DNA of 55,870 nucleotides, taken from assembly GCA_002002485.1 (NCBI GenBank), contig MQVI01000013.1, positions 1 through 55,870 on the forward strand, read 5' to 3'. The notes under the pieces were generated by a model. That model searched no databases, was not told the origin of the DNA, and saw only the letters and a list, made by a program, of their open reading frames with translations. Below, piece after piece: positions 16,750 to 26,254 of the stretch (positions are counted from its first letter, which is position 1; each line of letters begins with the position of its first letter). The DNA comes from Pasteurellaceae bacterium 15-036681 (GTDB lineage Bacteria > Pseudomonadota > Gammaproteobacteria > Enterobacterales > Pasteurellaceae). The translations under genes and the position numbers were made by a program.

Positions 16750-18807
16750 ATGTGGCAAAAGTCCTTAATCTTTTCTCGTGGAATCCTAAAAATTCCAGCA
16801 CTATCAGCTTTTTTATCGGAAGATGAATTAGTTGCCTATAGTTCTCTGCGTAAAACACCCAAAGTGGATAAAGTTATCGGCTGGGGATTACGCCCTTCCA
16901 CAGCCAAAGCGCGTGAGTATGCAGAAAAAAATCAGCTGCCTTTTGTTGCTCTTGAAGATGGATTTTTGCGTTCGCTTGGTTTAGGTGTTAACGGCTATCC
17001 ACCATTTTCAATGGTTTATGATGATATCGGTATCTATTACGATACGACTCGCCCTTCGCGCTTAGAACATCTTATTTTAAATGAACATATTGATGCAGAG
17101 TTACTAAATCAAGCAGAACAAGCTATCGGACTTATCCGTCAATATCAGCTATCTAAATATAATCAAGCACCGGATTTTGATGAGCCAAAGCCAGAAAAAT
17201 CTGTGGTTTTGGTGATCGATCAAACCTTTGGTGATATGGCTGTAAAATATGGGCAAGCCGATCAGGAGTGCTTTGATGCAATGTTAAAAGCCGCTGTTGA
17301 TGAAAATCTGAATGCAGAAATTTGGGTTAAAACTCATCCCGATGTGATTAGTGGTAAGAAAAAAGGCTATCTCACTACACTATCTAATTATGCTGATCGA
17401 GTGCGTTTAATCACTCAAGATGCAAGCCCGCTATCGTTATTAAGCGTAGTGGATAAAGTTTATTGCGTCACTTCGCAAATGGGTTTTGAAGCACTGTTAC
17501 TTAATAAAGAAGTTGTAACCTTTGGTGCGCCTTGGTTTGCAGGTTGGGGCATTACCGATGATCGTCATCCAAATGTAAAAGAATTGATCGCGACACAACG
17601 CCGTCAGCCACGTAGCTTTATACAGCTTTTTATTGCCGCTTATCTGCAATATAGCCGCTATATCAATCCAAATACACAACAAAAAGGCACAATTTTTGAT
17701 GTGATTGACTATCTACATCAAACTAAATTACTGAACCAACGTCTTAAAGGAACACTTTATTGCGTTGGCATGTCGCTTTGGAAGCAAGCTGTTATTAAGC
17801 TATTTTTCAATTTGCCGTTATGCAAATTGCGTTTTGTCTCTTCGCAAAAAAAACTGATAAATCGACCGCTTGAACAAGACGCTAAATTGCTAATTTGGGG
17901 AAGTGGTAAACCGGCTTTAATTGAGTTTGCACAACAACATAATCTACCACTATTACGAATGGAAGATGGTTTTATCCGCTCTGTTGGGCTAGGTTCAAAT
18001 TTAGTTGCGCCACTTTCGTTAGTTGTAGATGATTTGGGTATCTATTTCAATGCTCAACAAACTTCACGCTTAGAACAGATTTTGCAGAATCAGCCATTTT
18101 CGCATAATGATTTAGCTATGGCTGAACAGTTAAAGCAGCGTTTAATTTCAAGCCATATTGGCAAATATAATGTGGGAAATGATGGCTTTATTTTGGGAAA
18201 TAAAGGTAAAAAAACGATTTTAGTGCCAGGCCAAGTGGAAGATGATGCTTCTATTCGCACAGGTTCACCAGATATTAATACTAATTTGGGCTTACTCAAA
18301 AAAGTTCGTGAACTAAATCCTAATGCTTATATCTTATATAAGCCACACCCTGATGTTGTGAGTGGAAATCGCGTTGGTGAAATTGCTAAAGCTGATAGTG
18401 ATTTATATGCAGATGAAGTAGTTGAAAGTGCCAATATTTTGGACTGTATTATGCAAGTTGATGAAGTCCACACAATGACTTCCCTAGCCGGCTTTGAGGC
18501 TTTATTACGCGATAAAATTGTCCATTGTTATGGGCTGCCATTCTATTCAAATTGGGGACTCACTATTGACCACTTAGATTTAGCAAGGCGCTCACGTCAG
18601 CTGAATTTAAATGAGCTAATTGCAGCGGTATTAATTTATTATCCGCTCTATGTGGATCCACAAAAAAGACAATTTATTAATGCAAATCAAGCAATTAGCT
18701 TGTTGCAATTACAAAAACAACAATTAACGAGCGACGGAATTCGTCGTCCATGGCTTTATAAGCAATTCGGTAAGCTTAAACAATTGTGTCTCACATTGAG
18801 ATTATAA
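16750..18807 (+). CDS. kpsC: Capsule linker beta-Kdo transferase KpsC (LipA/WcbA/PhyA family)
   Basis: 685-residue retaining Kdo transferase with two tandem halves. Each half carries the same motifs: VALEDGFLRSLGLG (about 66-79) and RMEDGFIRSVGLG (about 402-415); KTHPDVISG and KPHPDVVSG; SQMGFEALL and SLAGFEALL. KpsC alternates beta-2,4 and beta-2,7 Kdo addition to build the poly-Kdo linker that anchors group-2-type capsules to lysophosphatidylglycerol at the inner membrane. kpsS follows nine bases later. The remaining capsule genes (export and polymer synthesis) are not in the window. Confidence 0.95.
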   Translation: MWQKSLIFSRGILKIPALSAFLSEDELVAYSSLRKTPKVDKVIGWGLRPSTAKAREYAEKNQLPFVALEDGFLRSLGLGVNGYPPFSMVYDDIGIYYDTTRPSRLEHLILNEHIDAELLNQAEQAIGLIRQYQLSKYNQAPDFDEPKPEKSVVLVIDQTFGDMAVKYGQADQECFDAMLKAAVDENLNAEIWVKTHPDVISGKKKGYLTTLSNYADRVRLITQDASPLSLLSVVDKVYCVTSQMGFEALLLNKEVVTFGAPWFAGWGITDDRHPNVKELIATQRRQPRSFIQLFIAAYLQYSRYINPNTQQKGTIFDVIDYLHQTKLLNQRLKGTLYCVGMSLWKQAVIKLFFNLPLCKLRFVSSQKKLINRPLEQDAKLLIWGSGKPALIEFAQQHNLPLLRMEDGFIRSVGLGSNLVAPLSLVVDDLGIYFNAQQTSRLEQILQNQPFSHNDLAMAEQLKQRLISSHIGKYNVGNDGFILGNKGKKTILVPGQVEDDASIRTGSPDINTNLGLLKKVRELNPNAYILYKPHPDVVSGNRVGEIAKADSDLYADEVVESANILDCIMQVDEVHTMTSLAGFEALLRDKIVHCYGLPFYSNWGLTIDHLDLARRSRQLNLNELIAAVLIYYPLYVDPQKRQFINANQAISLLQLQKQQLTSDGIRRPWLYKQFGKLKQLCLTLRL

Positions 18808-18816
18808 AAGGAATGT

Positions 18817-20037
18817 ATGTTAAACCATTATTTAGATGAACTCGTCGATTCTTCCAAGCGAATCCTATTGCTACAAGGGCCAATAGGATCGTTTTTTTAC
18901 GACTTTTCAAAATGGTTACAAGCACAGCAAAAAACTGTATTTAAAATTAATTTCAATGCTGGGGATGAATATTATTATCCTAACGCGGTTTCACATACTT
19001 ATGCATACCGCCAATCTTTAGAGGAATTTGCTAAATATTTTGAGCAATTTTGCCTTAAGAATAAGATTGATAATGTGGTGTGCTTTGGCGATAACCGTAA
19101 ATATCACCGCATTGCACATGAATTATGCAATAAACTAAATATTGGTTTTTGGGCATTTGAAGAAGGTTACTTTCGACCAGAATACGTGACCTTGGAGAAA
19201 GGGGGAGTAAATGCTTATTCTCCAATTCCTCGCAATCAAGAGTTCTTTTTGCAATATAAAGATTTACCTGAGCCAGAAAAACCTGTTCACGTGGCTGGGG
19301 GCTTTTGGCCAATGGCAAAACGTGCTTGTATTTACTATTTCTTGGCAAATTTTGGTTTTTTAAAATATCCTAAATATAAGAATCACAAAAAATTTAATTT
19401 ATGTTATTACGTTAAATTATGGGGAGTATCTGGCTTTAAGCGATTAAGCTATGCAATACGAGACCGCAATTTTGCCAAACGAGTTGAACAAGGTGAATTT
19501 GGCGAGTTTGTTATTTTGCCTCTACAAGTCTATGATGATAGCCAAGTTCAAGTACATAGTGACTATGACAGCGTAGAACACTTTTTGAGAGAAGTGCTAA
19601 CATCCTTCGTCAATCATGCGCCAAGCGATATGAATTTGATTGTAAAACATCATCCAATGGATCGTGGCTTAATTGATTATGGCGTGGCTATTAACGAATA
19701 TTGTAAGAAGTATCCACAACTACAAGGGCGAGTGTTTTATGTTCACGATGTGCCAATGCCAGTCTTTTTGCGTCATGGAAAAGGCATGGTAACATTGAAC
19801 AGTACCAGCGGAATTTCGGGATTATTGCACAATATGCCTGTAATTACATTGGGACGTGCAAGTTATGATATGGAAGGCTTAACACACCAAGGTTCTTTAG
19901 ATGAGTTTTGGACAAAACCAACTCAACCTAATGCAGAGTTGTTTAACGCCTATCGTAAATTCCATCTACATAGAACGCATATTAACGGTAGCTTTTATAC
20001 CAAAGTGATTTTGCGTTATCCATACAATCAAGCATAA
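18817..20037 (+). CDS. kpsS: Capsule linker Kdo transferase KpsS (LipB/WcbO/PhyB family)
   Basis: 406-residue enzyme that adds the first Kdo to lysophosphatidylglycerol. Typical blocks are RILLLQGPIGSFFYDFSKWL at the N-terminus, FWAFEEGYFRPEYVTLE, LIVKHHPMDRG and LNSTSGISGLLHNMPVI. It shares a transcript with kpsC (spacing nine bases, AAAAGGAATGT ribosome site). A repeat-rich intergenic block follows, then convergent mutS. KpsC/KpsS presence strongly implies a phospholipid-anchored capsule in this strain. Confidence 0.94.
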   Translation: MLNHYLDELVDSSKRILLLQGPIGSFFYDFSKWLQAQQKTVFKINFNAGDEYYYPNAVSHTYAYRQSLEEFAKYFEQFCLKNKIDNVVCFGDNRKYHRIAHELCNKLNIGFWAFEEGYFRPEYVTLEKGGVNAYSPIPRNQEFFLQYKDLPEPEKPVHVAGGFWPMAKRACIYYFLANFGFLKYPKYKNHKKFNLCYYVKLWGVSGFKRLSYAIRDRNFAKRVEQGEFGEFVILPLQVYDDSQVQVHSDYDSVEHFLREVLTSFVNHAPSDMNLIVKHHPMDRGLIDYGVAINEYCKKYPQLQGRVFYVHDVPMPVFLRHGKGMVTLNSTSGISGLLHNMPVITLGRASYDMEGLTHQGSLDEFWTKPTQPNAELFNAYRKFHLHRTHINGSFYTKVILRYPYNQA

Positions 20038-20080
20038 AAAATCGAAATTATGTAGCACTTGTGCAAATCAAATATTTGAA

Positions 20081-20252
20081 TTTACCACTCTCTCCCATTG
20101 GGAGAGAGACCGCAAAAATTGTGTTCAGCAATTTTTGCAGAGAGAGGGTAAAAAGCTTGATATCTAAGGAATATTTAACAATTTCCCTCTCCCTGACCTC
20201 GGTGCTGAACGCACCTTCAGTCTGTCCCTCTCCTAGAGGGAGAGGGTGTAAA
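20081..20252. repeat. Complex intergenic repeat with three or more hairpins
   Basis: The gap between kpsS and mutS is filled by nested palindromes. They are CTCTCTCCC-ATT-GGGAGAGAG (20088-20108), GCAAAAATTG-TGTTCAG-CAATTTTTGC (20112-20138), GGTGCTGAACGCACC (20201-20215) and CCCTCTCC/GGAGAGGG (20226-20246). The CCCTCTCC/GGAGAGGG type is a common extragenic repeat in proteobacteria. No coding potential. It may serve as a bidirectional terminator for the convergent genes. Confidence 0.65.
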
Positions 20253-20269
20253 TAAAGTTTATGCAGCTG

Positions 20270-22864
20270 TTACATTAGTTTCTTCAATTTATACAACACT
20301 TCCAACGCTTGTTTCGGTGTTAACTCATCAGGATCAATCTCTTTCAGCTGTTCTTCCACTTTTGAAGCTACTACAACCGGTTCGATTTTAGGATTTTTTT
20401 GCAAATCCGCACCAAACAGTAAATCTTGCTGTGGATTCTCATTGATCTGTGCTGTTTGCTGGGAAATTTGCTCTAACTGCCCTAATTTCTGCTTCGCTAA
20501 TTGAATCACCTGTTTAGGCACTCCCGCTAAAGCCGCCACCGCCAAACCATAACTCTTACTTGCAGCGCCTTCTTGAACGGCATGCATAAAGGCAATAGTA
20601 TCGTTATGTTCAATTGCGTCTAAATGCACATTTGCCACGCCTTTTAACTGATTTGGCAAGCTTGTTAGCTCAAAATAGTGAGTAGCGAAAAGTGTTAAAG
20701 ATTGTGATTTTTTAGCTAGCCATTCCGCACAGGCCCAAGCGAGTGATAAGCCGTCGTAAGTTGAAGTACCGCGTCCAATTTCATCGACAAGCACAAGACT
20801 GTTTTCGGTCGATTGATGCAGAATATTCGCCATTTCCGTCATCTCCACCATAAAAGTTGAGCGGCCAGAAGCTAAATCATCTGACGCACCGATACGGGTA
20901 AAAATACGGTCAACAGGGCCAATTTCGGCACTTTCCGCAGGCACAAAACTACCAATATAGGCCATCAACGTAATCAATGCAATTTGGCGCATATAGGTAC
21001 TTTTACCGCCCATATTTGGACCTGTTACAATCAACAAATGACGTTGCGAATTAAGTACCACAGGGTTCGCAATAAACGGCTCTTTCATTACTTGTTCAAC
21101 CACTGGATGGCGACCGTTTTTAATCTGAATACCACGCTTATGGCTGAAAGTTGGCGCAACATAATTTAAACTTTCTGCGCGCTCGGCAAGATTGGTTAGC
21201 ACATCAAGCTCCGCTAACACTAAACTTGCTAACTGTAGTTCGCCTAAACGTGGCAATAAAATATCAAATAGCTCTTCATAAAGCTGTTTTTCAAGTGCTA
21301 GTGATGCGCCTTTGGCTTTTAAAACCTTATCTTCATAGGTCTTTAATTCAGGAATAATATAGCGCTCGGCATTCTTCAAAGTTTGACGGCGCACATAGTG
21401 AATCGGCGCTTTATGGGCTTGACCTTGACTAATTTGAATATAAAAGCCATGTACCGCATTAAAACCAATTTTTAAGGTGTCAATGCCTGTCGCTTCTCTC
21501 TCACGGATCTCTAGTTCTTCAAGGAATTTAGTTGCGCCATCAGCCAGATCTCGCCATTCATCTAATTCTGCGTTGTAGCCTTCAGCAATGACTCCACCAT
21601 CACGAATTAATTGTGGCGGATTTTCAATAAGTGCACGTTCAAGGAGTTGATGTAATTCGCCAAAATCAGCCAATTGGCTAATGGTTTTATCTAAACAACC
21701 GGTCAGATTTTGCGAAAGTTTTGCAATTTCAGGAATTTGAGCAAGGGCTGTGCGTAAACGCGTTAAATCGCGCGGACGAGCCGTACGTAACGCAATACGC
21801 GCCAGAATACGCTCCATATCCCCTACTTGTTGTAGTAAAGGTTGAAGATCTTCAATACGTTCATGTTGCTGTAAAGTCGCAATAATCTGTTGGCGATTGG
21901 TTAATTTCACCACATCTCTAATCGGCTGATGAATCCAGCGCTTTAATAAACGGCTTCCCATTGGCGTGACGCATTTATCTAAAATGGCAGCCAAAGTGTG
22001 CTCTGTGCCACCAGCAAGGTTTGTAGTGAGCTCTAAATTACGGCGAGTCGCTGCATCTAACGAAATTGTATCGCTATTTTGTGCTAGATGAATCGCATTG
22101 ATATGTGGCAACGCTGTGCGTTGGGTCTCTTGTGCATAATGCAGCACACAGCCAGCAGCACAAAGCGCAACTGTGGCTTTTTCCACGCCAAAGCCCGTTA
22201 AATCTTTTGTGCCAAATTGACGGTTTAATAATTGAATCGCAGTAACAAGTTCAAATTCCCAAATTGGACGACGGCGCAAACCTTTGTAGTTTTCAATTAA
22301 GCGCATTTCGCTGAAATCTTCTGGATAAAGAATTTCAGCCGGTTGGGTACGTTGTAATTCCGCAGAGAGCGCTTCTTTATTCGGAAGTTCGCAAATTAAA
22401 AAGCGTCCAGACGTCATATCAAGGGTCGCAAGGGCAAAAACGCCCATTTCTTGATACACACAAGCCACAAGGTTATCTTGGCGCTCTGGTAGTAATGCTT
22501 CATCGCTGACAGTCCCTGGGGTCACAATTCGCACCACTTTACGCTCAACAGGGCCCTTGCTTGTTGCTGGATCACCAATTTGCTCACAAATCGCCACCGA
22601 TTCGCCAAGCGCTACCAACTTCGCTAAATAGCCTTCCACAGCGTGATAAGGCACACCCGCCATAGGAATCGGCTCACCGGCTGATTGTCCACGTTTGGTT
22701 AATGAAATATCTAACAATGCTGATGCTTTTTTTGCGTCATCATAAAAAAGCTCGTAAAAATCCCCCATTCGATAGAACAGCAAAATATCTGGATTTTGAG
22801 CTTTTAATTGAAGATATTGGGCCATCATTGGCGTATGTTGCTGGTTTTTATCTAGATTATTCAT
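20270..22864 (-). CDS. mutS: DNA mismatch repair ATPase MutS
   Basis: 864-residue mismatch sensor that recruits MutL. The N-terminal mismatch-binding Phe-X-Glu is in [16 protein letters not shown]. The ATPase has Walker [14 protein letters not shown], Walker [17 protein letters not shown] and the ATHYFEL motif. The length is close to the E. coli protein (853). The gene looks intact, so the strain should not be a mutator through this locus. The DNA on its 5' side is the accessory island described below. Confidence 0.98.
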   Translation of the reverse strand: MNNLDKNQQHTPMMAQYLQLKAQNPDILLFYRMGDFYELFYDDAKKASALLDISLTKRGQSAGEPIPMAGVPYHAVEGYLAKLVALGESVAICEQIGDPATSKGPVERKVVRIVTPGTVSDEALLPERQDNLVACVYQEMGVFALATLDMTSGRFLICELPNKEALSAELQRTQPAEILYPEDFSEMRLIENYKGLRRRPIWEFELVTAIQLLNRQFGTKDLTGFGVEKATVALCAAGCVLHYAQETQRTALPHINAIHLAQNSDTISLDAATRRNLELTTNLAGGTEHTLAAILDKCVTPMGSRLLKRWIHQPIRDVVKLTNRQQIIATLQQHERIEDLQPLLQQVGDMERILARIALRTARPRDLTRLRTALAQIPEIAKLSQNLTGCLDKTISQLADFGELHQLLERALIENPPQLIRDGGVIAEGYNAELDEWRDLADGATKFLEELEIREREATGIDTLKIGFNAVHGFYIQISQGQAHKAPIHYVRRQTLKNAERYIIPELKTYEDKVLKAKGASLALEKQLYEELFDILLPRLGELQLASLVLAELDVLTNLAERAESLNYVAPTFSHKRGIQIKNGRHPVVEQVMKEPFIANPVVLNSQRHLLIVTGPNMGGKSTYMRQIALITLMAYIGSFVPAESAEIGPVDRIFTRIGASDDLASGRSTFMVEMTEMANILHQSTENSLVLVDEIGRGTSTYDGLSLAWACAEWLAKKSQSLTLFATHYFELTSLPNQLKGVANVHLDAIEHNDTIAFMHAVQEGAASKSYGLAVAALAGVPKQVIQLAKQKLGQLEQISQQTAQINENPQQDLLFGADLQKNPKIEPVVVASKVEEQLKEIDPDELTPKQALEVLYKLKKLM

Positions 22865-23120
22865 TCTGTTTTTTCTTTTACTTTATTGATATTAAAGGAC
22901 TTTTATTAAATACCTTTACATCATAAGATATCTTAAATTTTCGGTGAGTCTAACCAATATTCACATATAGATGTAGGTTGTTTTGTAAGTTTTTATGTTG
23001 GATAGTATATCAAAAAGTAATATCGCATGTTATACGTTGAATAGGCTTGTTTTATGAACAGTAGATAAAAACATTAACAGGTAACACTAATTAGAGATCT
23101 TTTATAGATTCTACATGCTA

Positions 23121-23145
23121 AAATAGGCAGAGAACCTGCCTATTT
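23121..23145 (-). terminator. Hairpin after the FtsK-like gene
   Basis: AAATAGGCAG (23121-23130) pairs perfectly with CTGCCTATTT (23136-23145), starting three bases after the FtsK-like stop. The T tract is only partial on the minus strand. Between here and the mutS start (22865-23120) I see no gene; the AT-rich stretch should hold the mutS promoter. Confidence 0.65.
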
Positions 23146-23147
23146 GT

Positions 23148-24254
23148 TTACATAATTTCTGTTTTTAGAATTTCCCTTTTACCACACTCATTTGGCTTAG
23201 ATAAAAAGTGTTTTTGCTCTAAATTATCAATAATCCTAGATGCTTGAAGAAAACCAAGTTTGAATTGCCGTTGAGTTGCACTTATTGATGTTTTTCCGCT
23301 TTCAATCATAAATCTACAAACTTCAGGAATAAGTGCATCGAATTTATCCTCTAAGTCTTTAAGAGATATACTTTCTGATATCTCTATATAAGAATGTTTG
23401 TCTTTACTATGTAAATATTTGACGATATTTAAGACTGCCTCATCGTCTATTTGTGGTAATTTAAATTTCTCAGCTATATTACAACCATTCAATAGCACTA
23501 ACACATCTCCGAACCCGTACAAAGATTTTACAGCTCTCCAATCTAGAATTTCTCTTGCATCCATTGATGTTGCTGTTAAGAAAGTAATTCTACTTAGGAT
23601 ATTTGCTTTTAATTTATCAGTTACTATGTCTGAAGATGGCACATTGGTCATCAATATAAGATGAATTCCAACAGTTTGAGAATTTTGACAAAGTCTCACT
23701 ATTTGGTCTTCAAATATCTCTCTTCCAATAGAATAGATAAAGTCATAATATTCGTTGATAATAACGACTATGTACGGTAATTTTTCACTTGTTTTTTCAT
23801 TATACTGAACGATATTTCTTACACCTGATTGAGATAACAGTAAATCCCGTCTTTCCATTTCATCTACACACCAATTAAGCATATTTAATACAGAATGTAG
23901 ATCAGTTTTTATCGGCATATATAAATGAGGAAGATCAGAATATTCAGATAACGGTTCAATTTTAGACGATGTTGCTAGAATAACTTTCATTTCATTAGGT
24001 TTATTGTTATAAACTAGACTTAATAGAAAACTATGTAAGAATGTCTCTTTACAATATAAACCTTCAACAATTAAGTTCGGTAGTTTTGTTACATCACCAA
24101 TAACAGGTTTAAAATCTTCATCTACCCCTAAAATAAAAGGCAATTCCATCTCTGAATTTGTAAACTCATTGCTACCCAATAACAGCGGAAAAATATTTAT
24201 TTTATCTTGTTGATTAAATAAACTAAGGGGGTAATTTGGTTCAATATTAGTCAT
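23148..24254 (-). CDS. Degenerate FtsK/SpoIIIE-like protein with gamma domain, predicted ATPase-dead
   Basis: 368 residues, no membrane segment, start chosen at 24254 (AGGA 8 bases upstream). Residues 37-260 align with the FtsK motor. LGVDEDFKPVIGDVTKLPNL precedes the nucleotide loop, then NWCVDEMERRDLLLSQSGVR and VRNIVQYNEKTSEKLPYIVV. The Walker A position reads GLYCKETF (65-72) instead of GTTGSGKS, and Walker B reads VVIINEYYDF (163-172) instead of VVxxDEFxDL. Both catalytic signatures are thus lost. Residues 302-365 (SISATQRQFKLGFLQASRII) are a well-kept FtsK gamma winged helix, the part that reads KOPS DNA and contacts XerD. It is last in a minus-strand cluster. I infer a DNA-binding or decoy role, not translocation. 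This is separate from the housekeeping FtsK, which should be elsewhere. Confidence 0.85.
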   Translation of the reverse strand: MTNIEPNYPLSLFNQQDKINIFPLLLGSNEFTNSEMELPFILGVDEDFKPVIGDVTKLPNLIVEGLYCKETFLHSFLLSLVYNNKPNEMKVILATSSKIEPLSEYSDLPHLYMPIKTDLHSVLNMLNWCVDEMERRDLLLSQSGVRNIVQYNEKTSEKLPYIVVIINEYYDFIYSIGREIFEDQIVRLCQNSQTVGIHLILMTNVPSSDIVTDKLKANILSRITFLTATSMDAREILDWRAVKSLYGFGDVLVLLNGCNIAEKFKLPQIDDEAVLNIVKYLHSKDKHSYIEISESISLKDLEDKFDALIPEVCRFMIESGKTSISATQRQFKLGFLQASRIIDNLEQKHFLSKPNECGKREILKTEIM

Positions 24255-24300
24255 AATTCTTTTCCTAGTCATCAATTTGAGAAATAAAAATAGCTTTAGT

Positions 24301-24405
24301 TTATATATTCTCAACCAACATTCCGTCTATATTTTCTGTGTATGGTGTTTCAGTACAACCATCAAAATACCAGAATTCTCCGTCATACGAAGTTTCTAAC
24401 TGCAT
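24301..24405 (-). CDS. Possible 34-residue acidic small protein
   Basis: An ATG seven bases after the stop of the upstream gene opens a 34-codon frame (MQLETSYDGEFWYFDGCTET and on to LVENI), acidic and aromatic-rich. It fills most of the gap between the nuclease-like and FtsK-like genes on the same strand. There is no good Shine-Dalgarno at normal spacing; translation would rely on coupling. Treat as tentative. Confidence 0.3.
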   Translation of the reverse strand: MQLETSYDGEFWYFDGCTETPYTENIDGMLVENI

Positions 24406-24411
24406 ATAAAT

Positions 24412-25296
24412 TTACTCATCCTCAATCAGCCAGCCTTTCTCCTCACCATCTTCGTATAATGTTCCCTCGATTGTTATTTTCTCGTCTTCATCGATAAATA
24501 CTGATACGATAGCTTTATCATTAGAATTATCAGATGATACTAATTCATACCTATCAGACCCTGTTATGCTATTTCCTTTAAATTGATAATATTTTCCACT
24601 ATTATCTTGATATTCAATGGTTAATTTGTCACTTTCAATTCTTACTTCCACACAATACACTTGTTTCGGTTTACCTAGTTCATATTCACATGCAACAATA
24701 CCTCTTCTACTGATAAATTTTGCTGTTTTTTCTTGTTGTTCTGTGAGATTAATGTATTCGCGTAAAGCAATTGGTCGTTTGGGAACTCTTATTCGACGAG
24801 GTATGCCACATAATTCACCTTCCTCATTTCTAAAAAAGTAGACTACTGTAAATGGATATCTATGATGATTTCCTCTACCAAGAGAAGGAATATTTCTGTA
24901 CTCAATCAAGGTATTCATCACTTCTAGATGTGAAACATTCTTCCTAAAATCGAATAAAATCAATAAAGAGTGATCAGAATAAGTAATTAGTTTTTTTACC
25001 TCATTCTTATTTTTATCTGCTTTAAGGTTATTTCCAACCCTGTTAGCAGCCCTTACAGCAAACTCTACAGCAACATTATCAATCATAAAATCAATACGAC
25101 TACTCTTGCCCATTGTGACTCTTGTTGCTACCTCTGGCTCCAAATAATCAAAATATCCAAGCAGATAATTTCTTACTAAGGGTAGTAAATCTTGTTCTGT
25201 TTTCTTAGTAAAATTTAACGATTTGGTAAAGCGTTTATCATGATAAGCATGATATAAACGCTCAAATGCTTGAATAACTGCTTTTTGACTAACCAT
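24412..25296 (-). CDS. Unknown protein with PD-(D/E)xK-like core
   Basis: 294 residues; the start at 25296 (MVSQKAVIQAFERLYHAY) is fixed by GAGGAG seven bases upstream. Residues 30-120 look like a restriction-endonuclease fold. A helix (EQDLLPLVRNYLLGYF) is followed by SRIDFMIDNVAVEFAVRA with Asp69 and Glu78, then LITYSDHSLLILFDF. The ExK lysine is replaced by alanine, so activity is doubtful. The C-terminal half (175-294) is beta-rich and very acidic at the end (YEDGEEKGWLIEDE). It heads the cluster with the small ORF and the FtsK-like gene. I recognise no named family. Confidence 0.7.
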   Translation of the reverse strand: MVSQKAVIQAFERLYHAYHDKRFTKSLNFTKKTEQDLLPLVRNYLLGYFDYLEPEVATRVTMGKSSRIDFMIDNVAVEFAVRAANRVGNNLKADKNKNEVKKLITYSDHSLLILFDFRKNVSHLEVMNTLIEYRNIPSLGRGNHHRYPFTVVYFFRNEEGELCGIPRRIRVPKRPIALREYINLTEQQEKTAKFISRRGIVACEYELGKPKQVYCVEVRIESDKLTIEYQDNSGKYYQFKGNSITGSDRYELVSSDNSNDKAIVSVFIDEDEKITIEGTLYEDGEEKGWLIEDE

Positions 25297-25564
25297 ACTA
25301 TTTCTCCTCAAGGTAACCCATTGAAAAATGACTATACACCTGTTTCTAGAAATCTCCAAACTGTTGCAAAGTATCAATTAAAGCAATCTAACAAGTTGAT
25401 CACAGGAAGCTATCAGACGTATATTGAGTGGTATTTTTCATTGATTTAGTTACTTTTATTGAGTAAATAGAGAGAGTTTTTTGGGGATATTATTTGGGGA
25501 GAGGATAAGCGGTCAATTTGTAGAGACTTTTTGCTAATTTAACGAGAAACACATTACACGTCAT

Positions 25565-26187
25565 CTAAAATCGATATTTTTTCTTCTGATGAGCTGCTCC
25601 TAATATCAGTTGTGTATGGATGCTTTTGCTCTCTTCATGAGCATAAACAACTTCAATTTTGATTTGGTATTTTTGATTGGGTTTAAAATCAATCCAAAGA
25701 TCGCCATCACTGATAAGGTGAACTAAATAACTTTCGCAATGCGGTTCAAGTTTTTTTCATAGCAAGGGCCATTTAACATATAACGTCTTTTAAAAGTAAA
25801 AGATTGATTATAGATAATTTGATTATCTTTAATAATTTTTGCTTTTATTATTGGCATTAAATCAAGGATATCATCATCGATTTGGGAAAAATCTCGATAG
25901 TTGTCATCTCGATTATCAATTGCAATCCCACGTTTATTGGCTGAATATTTTGATGCAACGGAATCTCTACTTTCTAATTCAAAATATAGCTCCCATGTCT
26001 GTTCGGTCAGAGAGGCTTTGGGAGGAATATAATCAAGCTCATAGCGATAGCCATTCTCTAAAATAATAGGAATGTGCACATCAGGTATAAAAGACTCAAA
26101 TACGCAATAAATAATATAAGCAAAATAAATAATATAGCCTAGGCATATTGTACCTAGAATCAACAATAGTGATTTTAATTGGCTCAT
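25565..26187 (-). pseudogene. Frameshifted membrane-anchored protein, DUF5625-like
   Basis: The start at 26187 (MSQLKSLLLILGTICLGYII) gives an N-terminal membrane anchor and an exported domain. The frame stops at 25723. The next frame continues without a stop to 25567, in a fitting sequence (LVHLISDGDLWIDF, KYQIKIEVVYAHEESKSIH). Adding one A to the run of seven A on the coding strand (25751-25757) joins the two into one protein of about 207 residues. The overall pattern resembles DUF5625 exported proteins, but this is a weak call. The shift could be a real mutation, slippage or a sequencing error. The 268 bases between this locus's neighbours (25297-25564) hold no gene that I can see. Confidence 0.65.
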
Positions 26188-26254
26188 TTTATCATTTCCC
26201 AATAAACATTTATTACTATCGCTAGCGCAGTCCGTTTTATAGGTTTAAGTTATC

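Noticed and set aside
20061..20255. 64-codon frame between kpsS and mutS
   Set aside because: It is made of repeat palindromes and has no ribosome site.
23148..26187. Prophage or integrative element remnant beside mutS
   Set aside because: There is no integrase, att repeat, structural phage gene or flanking tRNA. Accessory island is the most that can be said.
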